15,850 nucleotides of DNA from SURF-58 sp041305085 (GCA_041305085.1 JBFYMA010000028.1:1-15850); one strand, 5' to 3'; counted from the first letter of the stretch, positions 1-5,789 are shown. Notes: generated by a model not told the origin, from the letters alone. Translations and numbers: made by a program.

Positions 1-1
1 T

Positions 2-391
2 CATATTGTAAGCCAGAAGAGGCAAAAAGGAACAGCTCAGCTAATATCTGAAAAGAAATTAAAAACCGAAGCTATAGATGCTGAAATTGTAGCGAGCAAC
101 GAATGCTCACTAGCCTACAAAGGATTACTTTTCAATCCAGAATATTTTGAGCCAGATAAGCATTACTTGGTTAGTTTTATACCTGGTCAATGCAAGGGAA
201 ATATCTGTCAAGGAGTTCTTGATACTGACGTTAGTTTAGATGGATCTCACGTGTTTTTTCCTCATATCGAGCTAATGGGTGGATTAATTGACATGGGTGG
301 AGGATACGTCAAAATGGGTGAACCGCAACCTTTGCAGGAAGCTTTCTCCAAGGGACTAGTGACGTATAGGAAAAATGAAACTAGATCCTGA
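2..391 (+). CDS. 3' end of an unrecognised gene (partial)
   Basis: The frame is open from the left edge to a stop at 389-391, giving at least 129 residues. The true start lies outside the window, and the in-frame TTG at 167 is not needed to explain it. The visible part begins HIVSQKRQKGTAQLIS and ends with a glycine-rich stretch (MGGGYVKMGEP) and a basic tail. There are no obvious membrane segments. It contains two closely spaced cysteines (QCKGNIC) in a hydrophobic core-like region. I do not recognise the family. Its last 17 bases overlap the start of the downstream methyltransferase gene, so the two are probably co-transcribed and translationally coupled, and may act on a common substrate. 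That functional link is an inference from the overlap alone. Confidence 0.6.
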   Translation, partial: HIVSQKRQKGTAQLISEKKLKTEAIDAEIVASNECSLAYKGLLFNPEYFEPDKHYLVSFIPGQCKGNICQGVLDTDVSLDGSHVFFPHIELMGGLIDMGGGYVKMGEPQPLQEAFSKGLVTYRKNETRS

Positions 392-1064
392 AAATAAGTT
401 TTTGGAAGCGATCCTGAACCTTACACCTATCAAAAATAAGGCGATTCTGGAAATAGGTTCAGGTAGCGGAAGAATTACTCGGGACTTGGCAGACTATGCA
501 CGAATTGTGTATGCTGTAGATCCCAGTACTGAAGCACTCAGAAAAGCAGAAGAACAGATCAAGAAGAACAATGTTGTATACCTCAATTCAGGCGTAGAGT
601 ATCTTGGAGAACTTCCTGAACAAATTGATCTTGCAGTTTATAGCTTATCTCTTCACCATATTCCAAAAGAAGATATGCAGCGCAGCCTTGTGGAGACAAC
701 TAAAAGGCTTACTAAATTTGGAAAAATATTAGTTATAGAACCGGGGCAGTATGGGAGCTTTATTGACTTGGAAGAACAATACGGTGTCGGCTGCGGACGT
801 GAAAGAGATGCAAAAGTTACAGCATACAACGCAATGGCATCATTGCCAGGTTGGAGAATCGAAAGAAGCATAGATTTTCAAACCCTGTTCCATTTTGAAG
901 ACGAACAAGACTATTTCCAGAATATTGTTTCCACATCCTGGAAAGGAGATGAAGCAGCTCTTAAATCAGCATTATCTGCATACGTGAAGGACAATAAAAT
1001 AGAATTATATTCAAACAGAACAGCATACTTACTTTCACGACAACATCTCGATGAATCTGGTTAG
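375..1064 (+). CDS. Class I SAM-dependent methyltransferase
   Basis: This 229-residue protein has a Rossmann-type methyltransferase core. Motif I is ILEIGSGSGR at about residues 24-33, which binds the SAM methionine and ribose. The acidic end of the next strand, YAVDPS (about 46-51), would contact the ribose hydroxyls. The motif IV region is IDLAVYSLSLHHIP. The LHHIP signature and the following KRLTKFGKILVIEP are typical of the methyltransferase 11/12 (UbiE-like) small-molecule group. The C-terminal third (FHFEDEQDYFQNIVS onward) is the variable substrate-recognition part, so the substrate cannot be named. The start codon overlaps the preceding gene, with a weak purine-rich AGGAAAAA stretch before the ATG. 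The family call is secure; the pathway is unknown. Confidence 0.88.
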   Translation: MKLDPENKFLEAILNLTPIKNKAILEIGSGSGRITRDLADYARIVYAVDPSTEALRKAEEQIKKNNVVYLNSGVEYLGELPEQIDLAVYSLSLHHIPKEDMQRSLVETTKRLTKFGKILVIEPGQYGSFIDLEEQYGVGCGRERDAKVTAYNAMASLPGWRIERSIDFQTLFHFEDEQDYFQNIVSTSWKGDEAALKSALSAYVKDNKIELYSNRTAYLLSRQHLDESG

Positions 1065-1207
1065 CTCAAAATCTCCGAAAACTAAGACAAGATTTTTAAA
1101 ACCTGAGTGCTTCAGGATAAGTATTGCCCAAGACATTGAACTCAATGGATTAGGCAAGATAGATTGAGCCGAAATAAGCGACTTCGGTTTTCGCAAAATA
1201 TAACCCT

Positions 1208-1247
1208 CAAGAATTGCGAAATTTGGGCTAAAACCCAATAATTCTTG
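1208..1247. other. Nested stem-loop in the 1065-1327 intergenic region
   Basis: CAAGAATT (1208-1215) pairs perfectly with AATTCTTG (1240-1247). Nested inside is a second helix, TTGGG (1223-1227) with CCCAA (1234-1238). The flanking AACC (1202-1205) can pair with GGTT (1255-1258). It follows the methyltransferase gene and precedes the TATA box of the next gene, so it may end or protect the upstream transcript, or be part of a small RNA. It has no U-tract of a classic terminator. I see no gene in the rest of 1065-1281. Confidence 0.4.
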
Positions 1248-1281
1248 GCGGAGAGGTTAATAACAACTAATAAGTGGTAAC

Positions 1282-1301
1282 ATTTCCGAAACATTTATAA
1301 A
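1282..1301 (+). promoter_or_regulatory. Archaeal promoter of the 1328 gene
   Basis: A TATA box TTTATAAA (1294-1301) is centred 30 bp before the ATG, implying a transcript with almost no leader. Immediately upstream is ATTTCCGAA (1282-1290), overlapping the expected BRE position. The same 9-mer forms half of the palindrome at 11109-11131. Confidence 0.7.
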
Positions 1302-1327
1302 GATAATTCCACCACTACCAAGTTAAA

Positions 1328-1636
1328 ATGGCAAACGAAGTCTTAATTGTCGCAGTAGCAACTCTTATAGTAATGGGATTTGCACTGGAACTGGCAACAA
1401 TTGCAGAAGATGTTTCTGGAAAAGCCATAGGCTTTAGCGAAGACATGAGCAATGCTATGGATTGCGCAATAGAGGCCAGGCCGATAGAGCAGTGCTCTCC
1501 AGCACTGATGGGACAGGCGCAGCAGGAGTTCAAAACCCAGGCAACTTCTTTTGTGACAAAGGTTGAAGAAATCCAGGATGAGCTGGAAGAGCAGGAAGAG
1601 CAGGAAACCCCTGAAGAAACAGTTTCTGAGCAGTAA
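1328..1636 (+). CDS. Small membrane-anchored acidic protein
   Basis: This 102-residue protein has one hydrophobic N-terminal segment (about residues 4-24, LIVAVATLIVMGFALELATI) with no basic residues before it. A mid-region with two cysteines (MDC and EQC, about 17 residues apart) follows. The C-terminal third is predicted helical and strongly acidic (repeated EEQEEQE). The N-terminal hydrophobic helix with little charge resembles archaeal pilin- and ArlF/G-type proteins, but there is no convincing class III cleavage site. The two cysteines could form a disulfide if the soluble part faces outward. The gene is convergent with the archaellin-like gene 16 bp downstream. Its promoter shares the TTTCC element with other archaellum-locus promoters, so a role at the cell surface or in the archaellum is plausible but not shown. 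Confidence 0.7.
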   Translation: MANEVLIVAVATLIVMGFALELATIAEDVSGKAIGFSEDMSNAMDCAIEARPIEQCSPALMGQAQQEFKTQATSFVTKVEEIQDELEEQEEQETPEETVSEQ

Positions 1637-1651
1637 ACTCAAACATCACAA

Positions 1652-2263
1652 TTACACAAGCTTCTGGTAAATCTCCACCCATTCTCCTGCCAACACATCC
1701 TGCGTATCAAATTCAAGAATTTTTTTTCCGGCATTTTCTGCCACAATAGCAATCCTTACCTCTTCTCCCCCGCCAAGAGGCCCTGCAAGAGGAGCGCAAA
1801 AGACAACATAATCCCCAGGAGTGATAAACTCTGTTGAGTGCTCATCGCCCTCTCCTTTTATAGAGAATTTTACGCCATAGCTGTTGCTGTTTGAGCTGTT
1901 CGAAAGATATTCCTGAGAAGAGCCAAAATAAGGGTTCAGGTTGCAATCAATATTTTTGTCGTAATTATAATAAGCATCCTGCCCGTTCACAACAACATGG
2001 ATAAGTGTTTCGTTGAAGTGCAGGGGCTCTGATTCCTGCCTGAGCCTTGATCCAATATAAATATATTCAACATAGCCATTGGACTGGCCCCTTCCCCTTA
2101 TTTCCTCGATGTCTATGTAATTGCCAACAAGGTCATTTACCTGCTTGTCACTGAAGTAAAGCGCCCTGTCCTTATAGACAGTCATCGTCTTTGTAACAAT
2201 TATCCCTGCCCCTGCTGCAATAATCATTATTGCGAACAATATAATGACTGCTCCGTGCTGCAT
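1652..2263 (-). CDS. Archaellin-like (class III pilin) protein
   Basis: This 203-residue protein starts with a very short n-region (MQHG) and a hydrophobic helix (AVIILFAIMIIAAGAGIIV) of the kind that forms the filament core in archaellins. A beta-rich outer domain follows. Its layout matches the proteins at 11163 and 15094: a YVEYIYIGSRL strand, an NETLIHVVV strand, a cysteine in DCNLNPYF, then FITPGDYVVFCAPLAGPL and EEVRIAIVAENAG near the end. Those shared blocks support one paralogous family. The processing site would be after Gly4; the lack of the usual lysine/arginine before it is odd and makes cleavage by the prepilin peptidase uncertain. It lies beside but outside the main arl operon, with the DGR between. 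It could be a minor archaellin, a cap or adaptor subunit, or a pilin. Confidence 0.72.
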   Translation of the reverse strand: MQHGAVIILFAIMIIAAGAGIIVTKTMTVYKDRALYFSDKQVNDLVGNYIDIEEIRGRGQSNGYVEYIYIGSRLRQESEPLHFNETLIHVVVNGQDAYYNYDKNIDCNLNPYFGSSQEYLSNSSNSNSYGVKFSIKGEGDEHSTEFITPGDYVVFCAPLAGPLGGGEEVRIAIVAENAGKKILEFDTQDVLAGEWVEIYQKLV

Positions 2264-2285
2264 GGCAATTATTTGGAGCCATTAC

Positions 2286-2305
2286 ATTAAAAATGTTTTG
2301 GAAAA
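2286..2305 (-). promoter_or_regulatory. Promoter of the 1652-2263 archaellin-like gene
   Basis: On the - strand, TTTTCCAAAAC is followed directly by an AT-rich TATA-like ATTTTTAAT, centred 27 bp before the ATG. The element resembles the TTTCCGAAAC plus TATA of the 1328 promoter. Confidence 0.5.
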
Positions 2306-2525
2306 TTTGGGGTGCGTTGAAAATTTCGCTTTCGCGAGGTTGCAAGCTCGTCGGAAGTTGCCTTCCCTAGTGATGCTCGCTTTGCCAGACACAACATCTT
2401 AAAGTCTCAAAGGAGTGCTAGAAGCTATGCTTCTTTGTAGGTGAAGATACTGGAAACAGAAAATAGAGCTTAGAGAATGTAAAAACAAGAAAAATACAAC
2501 TACGTTGGAGTAACAACATAAACAA
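2306..2525. other. Gene-free spacer with small hairpins
   Basis: No supported coding region is present between the archaellin-like promoter and the DGR target-gene promoter. Two small hairpins are visible: TCGC-TTTC-GCGA (2326-2337) and AGAAGC-TAT-GCTTCT (2420-2434). Words such as TCGCTTTGC also occur in the hairpin region after the RT (around 5575), suggesting similar intergenic filler. A diverged boundary repeat of the retroelement cannot be excluded. Confidence 0.4.
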
Positions 2526-2527
2526 AA

Positions 2528-2580
2528 CATTTATAAATGAGTATCCACTACCACACTTCAAAAGTATTCATAAAGGAGGT
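2528..2580 (+). promoter_or_regulatory. Promoter and ribosome binding site of the DGR target gene
   Basis: A TATA box TTTATAAA (2530-2537) lies within ACATTTATAAA. This is followed by CCACTACCA (2545-2553), which also occurs at 1312-1320 downstream of the near-identical TATA box of the 1328 gene. Unlike the leaderless neighbours, this gene has a strong Shine-Dalgarno AAAGGAGGT (2572-2580) six bases before a GTG codon at 2587. That fixes the start and implies a leader of roughly 25-30 nt. Confidence 0.7.
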
Positions 2581-2586
2581 TTCACA

Positions 2587-3456
2587 GTGGAAACTTTAAC
2601 AGGAAAAAGAGAAGTGCCAATTGGAGAATTTACTGAGTGCAAAAGACCAGATCTCGCTTTAGCAGATGTAGAAAAAAGAGCTAAAAAAACAAAAACGCAC
2701 ATTATGACCTTGCCTGTAATTGTTGATGAACGGCTACTTGCCTCGTTTGAAGATAATATTTGGAAAAAATGGTTTACAGGGCTTAGCGAAGAAGACTATG
2801 GAACAAATTCAAAAGGACAAAATATCTACTTAGTTTCTCATGGGCAAGGAATACTAAACACAAGCAAAAGGGTTGCCCAGGCAATTAACAAAAAACAGCT
2901 CTTGCCCTACAGATTTGCTTTACTTTCTCCAGAAGAGTTGAAAAGTTCGACACAAGGAGAAAATGTCTATATGTTAAGCGAAATAAGAGGAGGTAAAATA
3001 GAACTCCCCCAAAATTACACCATTGTTGCAGATGTTGCAACCATGCACATCAACAAAAGCGGACAAGTCAAAATTGATGATTTAAGAAATGATGACCGAT
3101 TTCTCATGGCTGTAGGAAGCGAAGAAAAAAGACACTCTTTACTTGACAAAATCCAAAAAGAAACTAAGTGGAGCACTTTTGGAAATTATCATAAATTAAT
3201 CGATGTTGACTACTCACAAGCAGGTGGGCGTTTCCTGATTGCTGACGATGACAACAATGGGTTCAATGGCGACTACTTCAACGACGATGCCCGCTTTGTC
3301 GTGGTAAGCGCCGGAGGCGCACAGAGCGCGCGAAGCGCCGCAACGCCGCAAACATATTTGGATAGCAGGATTGCAAAGGCGACCGAACAGAGAAAGCCCT
3401 TTAATGTTGAAGGGGGCACATACGTCTTTGTTCCAAAAGAATCATTGAATCTTTAA
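2587..3456 (+). CDS. DGR target (variable) protein
   Basis: This 289-residue protein carries the variable repeat at residues 212-240. The start is a GTG behind a strong Shine-Dalgarno site. Residues 1-205 have no signal peptide or membrane segment, and I do not recognise their fold. The variable segment reads FLIADDDNNGFNGDYFNDDARF, a Gly/Asn-rich pattern typical of DGR ligand-binding loops in C-type-lectin-like domains. Relative to the template, residues 220, 221, 229, 230, 231, 233, 234 and 240 have changed (mostly Asn to Asp), with silent changes at 225 and 239. Unusually, about 49 residues (SAGGAQSARS through VFVPKESLNL) follow the VR, whereas most DGR targets end shortly after it. A cytoplasmic binding or receptor role is inferred; the ligand is unknown. 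Confidence 0.85.
   Translation: METLTGKREVPIGEFTECKRPDLALADVEKRAKKTKTHIMTLPVIVDERLLASFEDNIWKKWFTGLSEEDYGTNSKGQNIYLVSHGQGILNTSKRVAQAINKKQLLPYRFALLSPEELKSSTQGENVYMLSEIRGGKIELPQNYTIVADVATMHINKSGQVKIDDLRNDDRFLMAVGSEEKRHSLLDKIQKETKWSTFGNYHKLIDVDYSQAGGRFLIADDDNNGFNGDYFNDDARFVVVSAGGAQSARSAATPQTYLDSRIAKATEQRKPFNVEGGTYVFVPKESLNL
3221..3306 (+). repeat. DGR variable repeat (VR)
   Basis: These 86 bp align without gaps to the TR at 3673-3758. The ten mismatches are at 3244, 3247, 3261, 3271, 3274, 3277, 3283, 3286, 3303 and 3304, and every one is an A in the TR: eight A-to-G and two A-to-T. None of the 58 non-adenine template positions differs. The alignment ends abruptly after 3306. The invariant GATGCCCGCTTTGTCGT-type stretch (about 3286-3302) is the GC-richer 3' part and is the likely initiation-of-mutagenic-homology region. 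Confidence 0.93.
3308..3339. other. GC-rich hairpins just 3' of the VR
   Basis: GCGCC-GGA-GGCGC (3308-3320) is a perfect 5-bp hairpin beginning two bases after the VR. GCGC-GAA-GCGC (3328-3338) follows. As an alternative, GGCGC (3316-3320) can pair with GCGCC (3335-3339). Hairpin or cruciform elements just downstream of the VR promote retrohoming in known DGRs; a matching role here is inferred. The segment is also coding (residues about 241-251) and much more GC-rich than its surroundings. Confidence 0.55.
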
Positions 3457-3482
3457 ACCAATAATTTTTTATATTAATTAAT

Positions 3483-3491
3483 TATTTATAC
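3483..3491 (+). promoter_or_regulatory. Possible promoter of the template RNA
   Basis: After the target-gene stop and a T6 stretch (about 3465-3470) that may end that transcript, an AT-rich block contains TATTTATAC-like sequence at 3483-3491. Initiation would fall around 3510-3517, at or within the start of the structured leader. The surrounding block is AT-rich throughout, so the call is weak. Confidence 0.35.
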
Positions 3492-3500
3492 ACTCGTCCC

Positions 3501-3758
3501 AGCTACTGCACTCAACAGAGTGTCACAGGGAGCAGCTTAAGACTACACGCCTTTTTGCCACGGCAACCCCTGTTGCTATAAAATACAGCCACAACAGCAA
3601 TGAAGTGGCAGTGAACACCAAGAACATTCACTTCTTGGTCCTGAAGCAATTCAGGAAAGCGAAAAGGCTACTCAGGTGGGCGTTTCCTGATTGCTAACAA
3701 TGACAACAATGGATTCAATGGCAACAACATCAACAACAATGCCCGCTTTGTCGTAATA
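3501..3758 (+). ncRNA. Putative DGR template RNA with structured leader
   Basis: This non-coding stretch runs from the target gene to the end of the TR and is rich in perfect helices: CACTC-AACA-GAGTG (3509-3522); TGCCAC (3556-3561) with GTGGCA (3605-3610), enclosing GCAAC-CCCT-GTTGC (3563-3576); ACCAAGAA (3617-3624) with TTCTTGGT (3632-3639); and CCTGAA-GCAA-TTCAGG (3640-3655), which has a GNRA-type loop. The last two are stacked directly upstream of the TR. AGTGAA (3610-3615) can alternatively pair with TTCACT (3627-3632), so two conformations are possible. DGR template RNAs need flanking sequence bound by the RT, and this is the obvious candidate. The exact ends are unknown; a T6 run at 3784-3789 could terminate it. 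Confidence 0.6.
3673..3758 (+). repeat. DGR template repeat (TR)
   Basis: These 86 bp match the VR, with differences only at adenines. Read in the VR frame, the template encodes GGRFLIANNDNNGFNGNN followed by INNNARFVVI, with ten AAC/AAT codons clustered to allow adenine mutagenesis. It lies between the target gene and the RT in the same orientation. Just 5' of the aligned block both copies have CTACTCA, but the VR has six extra bases (CAAGCA) before GGTGGGCG. Confidence 0.93.
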
Positions 3759-3811
3759 GTCAAGCTCTACGTATGCTGGGACATTTTTTCTATATTTAAA
3801 GAACCTCTTCA

Positions 3812-3819
3812 TTTATAAG
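3812..3819 (+). promoter_or_regulatory. TATA box of the RT gene
   Basis: TTTATAAG is centred about 30 bp before the RT ATG, the same spacing seen for the 1328 gene, and no Shine-Dalgarno sequence precedes the ATG. The RT is therefore probably made from its own leaderless transcript. A second AT-rich word (TATATTTAAAG, 3791-3801) lies upstream. Confidence 0.55.
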
Positions 3820-3844
3820 ACTTTGATAGTTCTCGAAATAAGCC

Positions 3845-5527
3845 ATGAATAATTTAGCAACAAATAAGCAAAATTTATTCTCTGATCTTGTGTCGTTAGA
3901 AAATTTGGAATTAGCGTATAGAAAGGCAAGAAAACATAAAACACTCAAACAGTACGTTGTATTGTTTGAGAAAGAGTTGCAGAAAAATCTCTTGCAACTG
4001 CAAAGAGAATTAGTGGCTTTTACATATAAACCTCTACCATTAGTTACCTTTGTTTTACGCGATCCTAAAACGCGTAAAATCAGCAAATCAGATTTTAGAG
4101 ATAGAGTTATTCACCACGCAGTATGCAACATAATTGAGCATTTATTCGAAAAGACTTTTATTTATGACAGCTATGCAAATCGCATAGGAAAAGGAGCACT
4201 CAAGGCAATAAAAAGATTTGAAAGCTTTCAACGAATACATTCAGGCAATAACACCAAAACAGCCTACATTCTCAAAGCAGATATACAACACTATTTCGAT
4301 ACTGTGAAACATGATATTTTGTTAGCTGTTCTGGCAAGAAAAATAAGCGACAAAAGAGTACTTTGGCTTATCAGAGTTATCCTGAATAACCATCATACAA
4401 CAGAAATAGGAAGAGGCATGCCCCTAGGAAACCTGACAAGCCAATTTTTTGCCAATGTCTACCTCAATGAGTTGGACCAGTTCGTAAAGCACAGTCTACA
4501 CGCAAAACACTATATTAGATATGTTGATGATTTTGTCATATTTCACAACTCACCTAAAATATTAGAATTATATAAAGAAAGTATTGACCACTTTCTGAAA
4601 ACCAGACTTGATTTACACCTTCACCCTGATAAATCCAAAATTATCCCCATGCATCAAGGAGTTAGTTTTTTGGGATTCACTATATATCCACATCATAAAA
4701 GAATCAAAAAGAAAAACATCATCAAATTTGAGCGCAAACTCGCTTCACTTGCAAAAACACAAACCAAAAACTTGAGTTGTAGAGATAAAGCAGTGGAAAG
4801 CTTTCAAGGATGGATAGCATATGCAAATCATGCGAATATGTACAAATACAAAAGAAGCCTGACAAAAAAGTTCAATATATTATTTCCTTTGCAACCCTCA
4901 AGGGTAGTTCCTAATGCAAAAAAACACGAAAGGCAAATACACCAAACAGAAGTCGCAAATCAGCAATTTAGCGCCCAGAAAACCCTACTTCTCTATCGAA
5001 AAGGATTCAGTATTCAGCAAATTGCTGAAAAAAGAGAATTAAAAACAGCCACTATCTGGGAACACATAGCCAGACTAATTGAACATCACCAGCTCTCGCT
5101 CTGGAAGATAGTGCCAAAAGAAAAAATCAACCAAATACTTCCCAGAATATATTCAATAAGAGACAAACTCAAATCAATCAAAGAAAAAATAGCAAACAAG
5201 GAAATTACCTATGATGAAATCAACTGCGTACTTGCCTATGTCAAAAGCAAACATGCCAAAAATTCTCTAGCATATCTTTGCAAAAGATATCAAAAAAAAC
5301 ATTGCTATCGAAAATGCTTTTTCAACCAAGAACAGAGAAAAAAATGTAAAAATCAATTCAACCAACTCATTCAAGGTACGCCTTTGTTAAAAATGAACGA
5401 AAAAGACTTCCTATATTTATTTAACAACCATATCTTCATTTGTGTTCTTCCTCCTTATGAGAAAAATGGATATATTACGTGGCAAGAATTCAAAACCAAA
5501 CTAAAAAAAATAAGTGAAGAAAAATAA
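3845..5527 (+). CDS. DGR reverse transcriptase with C-terminal HTH_40-like domain
   Basis: This 560-residue protein has its RT core in about residues 20-345. Motif A is LKADIQHYFD with catalytic Asp146. Motif B is MPLGNLTSQ (192-200), the LGNxxSQ form characteristic of DGR and related RTs. The active-site YVDD is at 226-229 with Asp228/Asp229, and motif E is FLGFTI at 275-280. Known DGR RTs are about 300-400 residues, so this one has an extra 200. Residues about 375-470 (FSAQKTLLLYRKGFSIQQIAEKR, TATIWEHIARLI, TYDEINCVLAYVKSK) match the helix-turn-helix domain at the C-terminus of many RecQ helicases. A cluster of four cysteines (479, 487, 491, 501) may bind metal. With the TR and VR adjacent, its role is to copy the TR RNA with adenine errors into cDNA. 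The domain fusion is the odd feature. Confidence 0.92.
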   Translation: MNNLATNKQNLFSDLVSLENLELAYRKARKHKTLKQYVVLFEKELQKNLLQLQRELVAFTYKPLPLVTFVLRDPKTRKISKSDFRDRVIHHAVCNIIEHLFEKTFIYDSYANRIGKGALKAIKRFESFQRIHSGNNTKTAYILKADIQHYFDTVKHDILLAVLARKISDKRVLWLIRVILNNHHTTEIGRGMPLGNLTSQFFANVYLNELDQFVKHSLHAKHYIRYVDDFVIFHNSPKILELYKESIDHFLKTRLDLHLHPDKSKIIPMHQGVSFLGFTIYPHHKRIKKKNIIKFERKLASLAKTQTKNLSCRDKAVESFQGWIAYANHANMYKYKRSLTKKFNILFPLQPSRVVPNAKKHERQIHQTEVANQQFSAQKTLLLYRKGFSIQQIAEKRELKTATIWEHIARLIEHHQLSLWKIVPKEKINQILPRIYSIRDKLKSIKEKIANKEITYDEINCVLAYVKSKHAKNSLAYLCKRYQKKHCYRKCFFNQEQRKKCKNQFNQLIQGTPLLKMNEKDFLYLFNNHIFICVLPPYEKNGYITWQEFKTKLKKISEEK

Positions 5528-5550
5528 CAAAAATGCGCCGCTCAGGCTTA

Positions 5551-5742
5551 CAGGCACTTCGTGCCCTGGTTGCGTTCGCTTTGCTCAGCAACAACAGTCA
5601 CTACGTTCCTTAGTTCCGTAAAGGAACTATCCCCAACCTAAACACGAAAAAAATCTAAGGTTTTTTTGTGTCTGAGAAACGCAAACGTTTCACAGAGGTT
5701 GGGGTACAGAGCAACAGAGGTTGCTGGTATCACTCTGTGATA
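5551..5742. other. Tandem stem-loop array and bidirectional terminator between RT and arlJ
   Basis: The gap between the convergent RT and arlJ genes is packed with perfect helices: GGCAC-TTC-GTGCC (5553-5565); TAGTTCC-GTAAA-GGAACTA (5611-5629); CCCCAACCT (5631-5639) with AGGTTGGGG (5696-5704), enclosing ACAC(G)A7/T7GTGT (5642-5671) and GAAACG-CAAA-CGTTTC (5676-5691); AGCAAC-AGAG-GTTGCT (5710-5725); and TATCAC-TCT-GTGATA (5728-5742). The A7/T7 arm gives a T-run to RNAs from either strand, so termination of both genes is likely. The enclosed pair forms a three-way junction. No coding region is supported in 5528-5789. Confidence 0.6.
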
Positions 5743-5789
5743 TTCAACCCTGCGCAATTTTCAATAAACATGTTTTTCTTTTAATTTGT

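Noticed and set aside
167..391. A complete small gene starting at TTG 167
   Set aside because: The same frame is open without a stop back to the window edge, so this is the end of a longer gene, not a separate one.
3457..3844. Search for an Avd accessory gene between target gene and RT
   Set aside because: No open frame of suitable length (about 100-130 codons) with a helical, basic product exists here. The long - strand frame at 3796-4086 mostly overlaps the RT coding region antisense.
2326..5600. Left and right spacers of the DGR as terminal repeats of a mobile element
   Set aside because: Only a 9-base word (TCGCTTTGC) and similar composition are shared, which is too little for terminal inverted or direct repeats.
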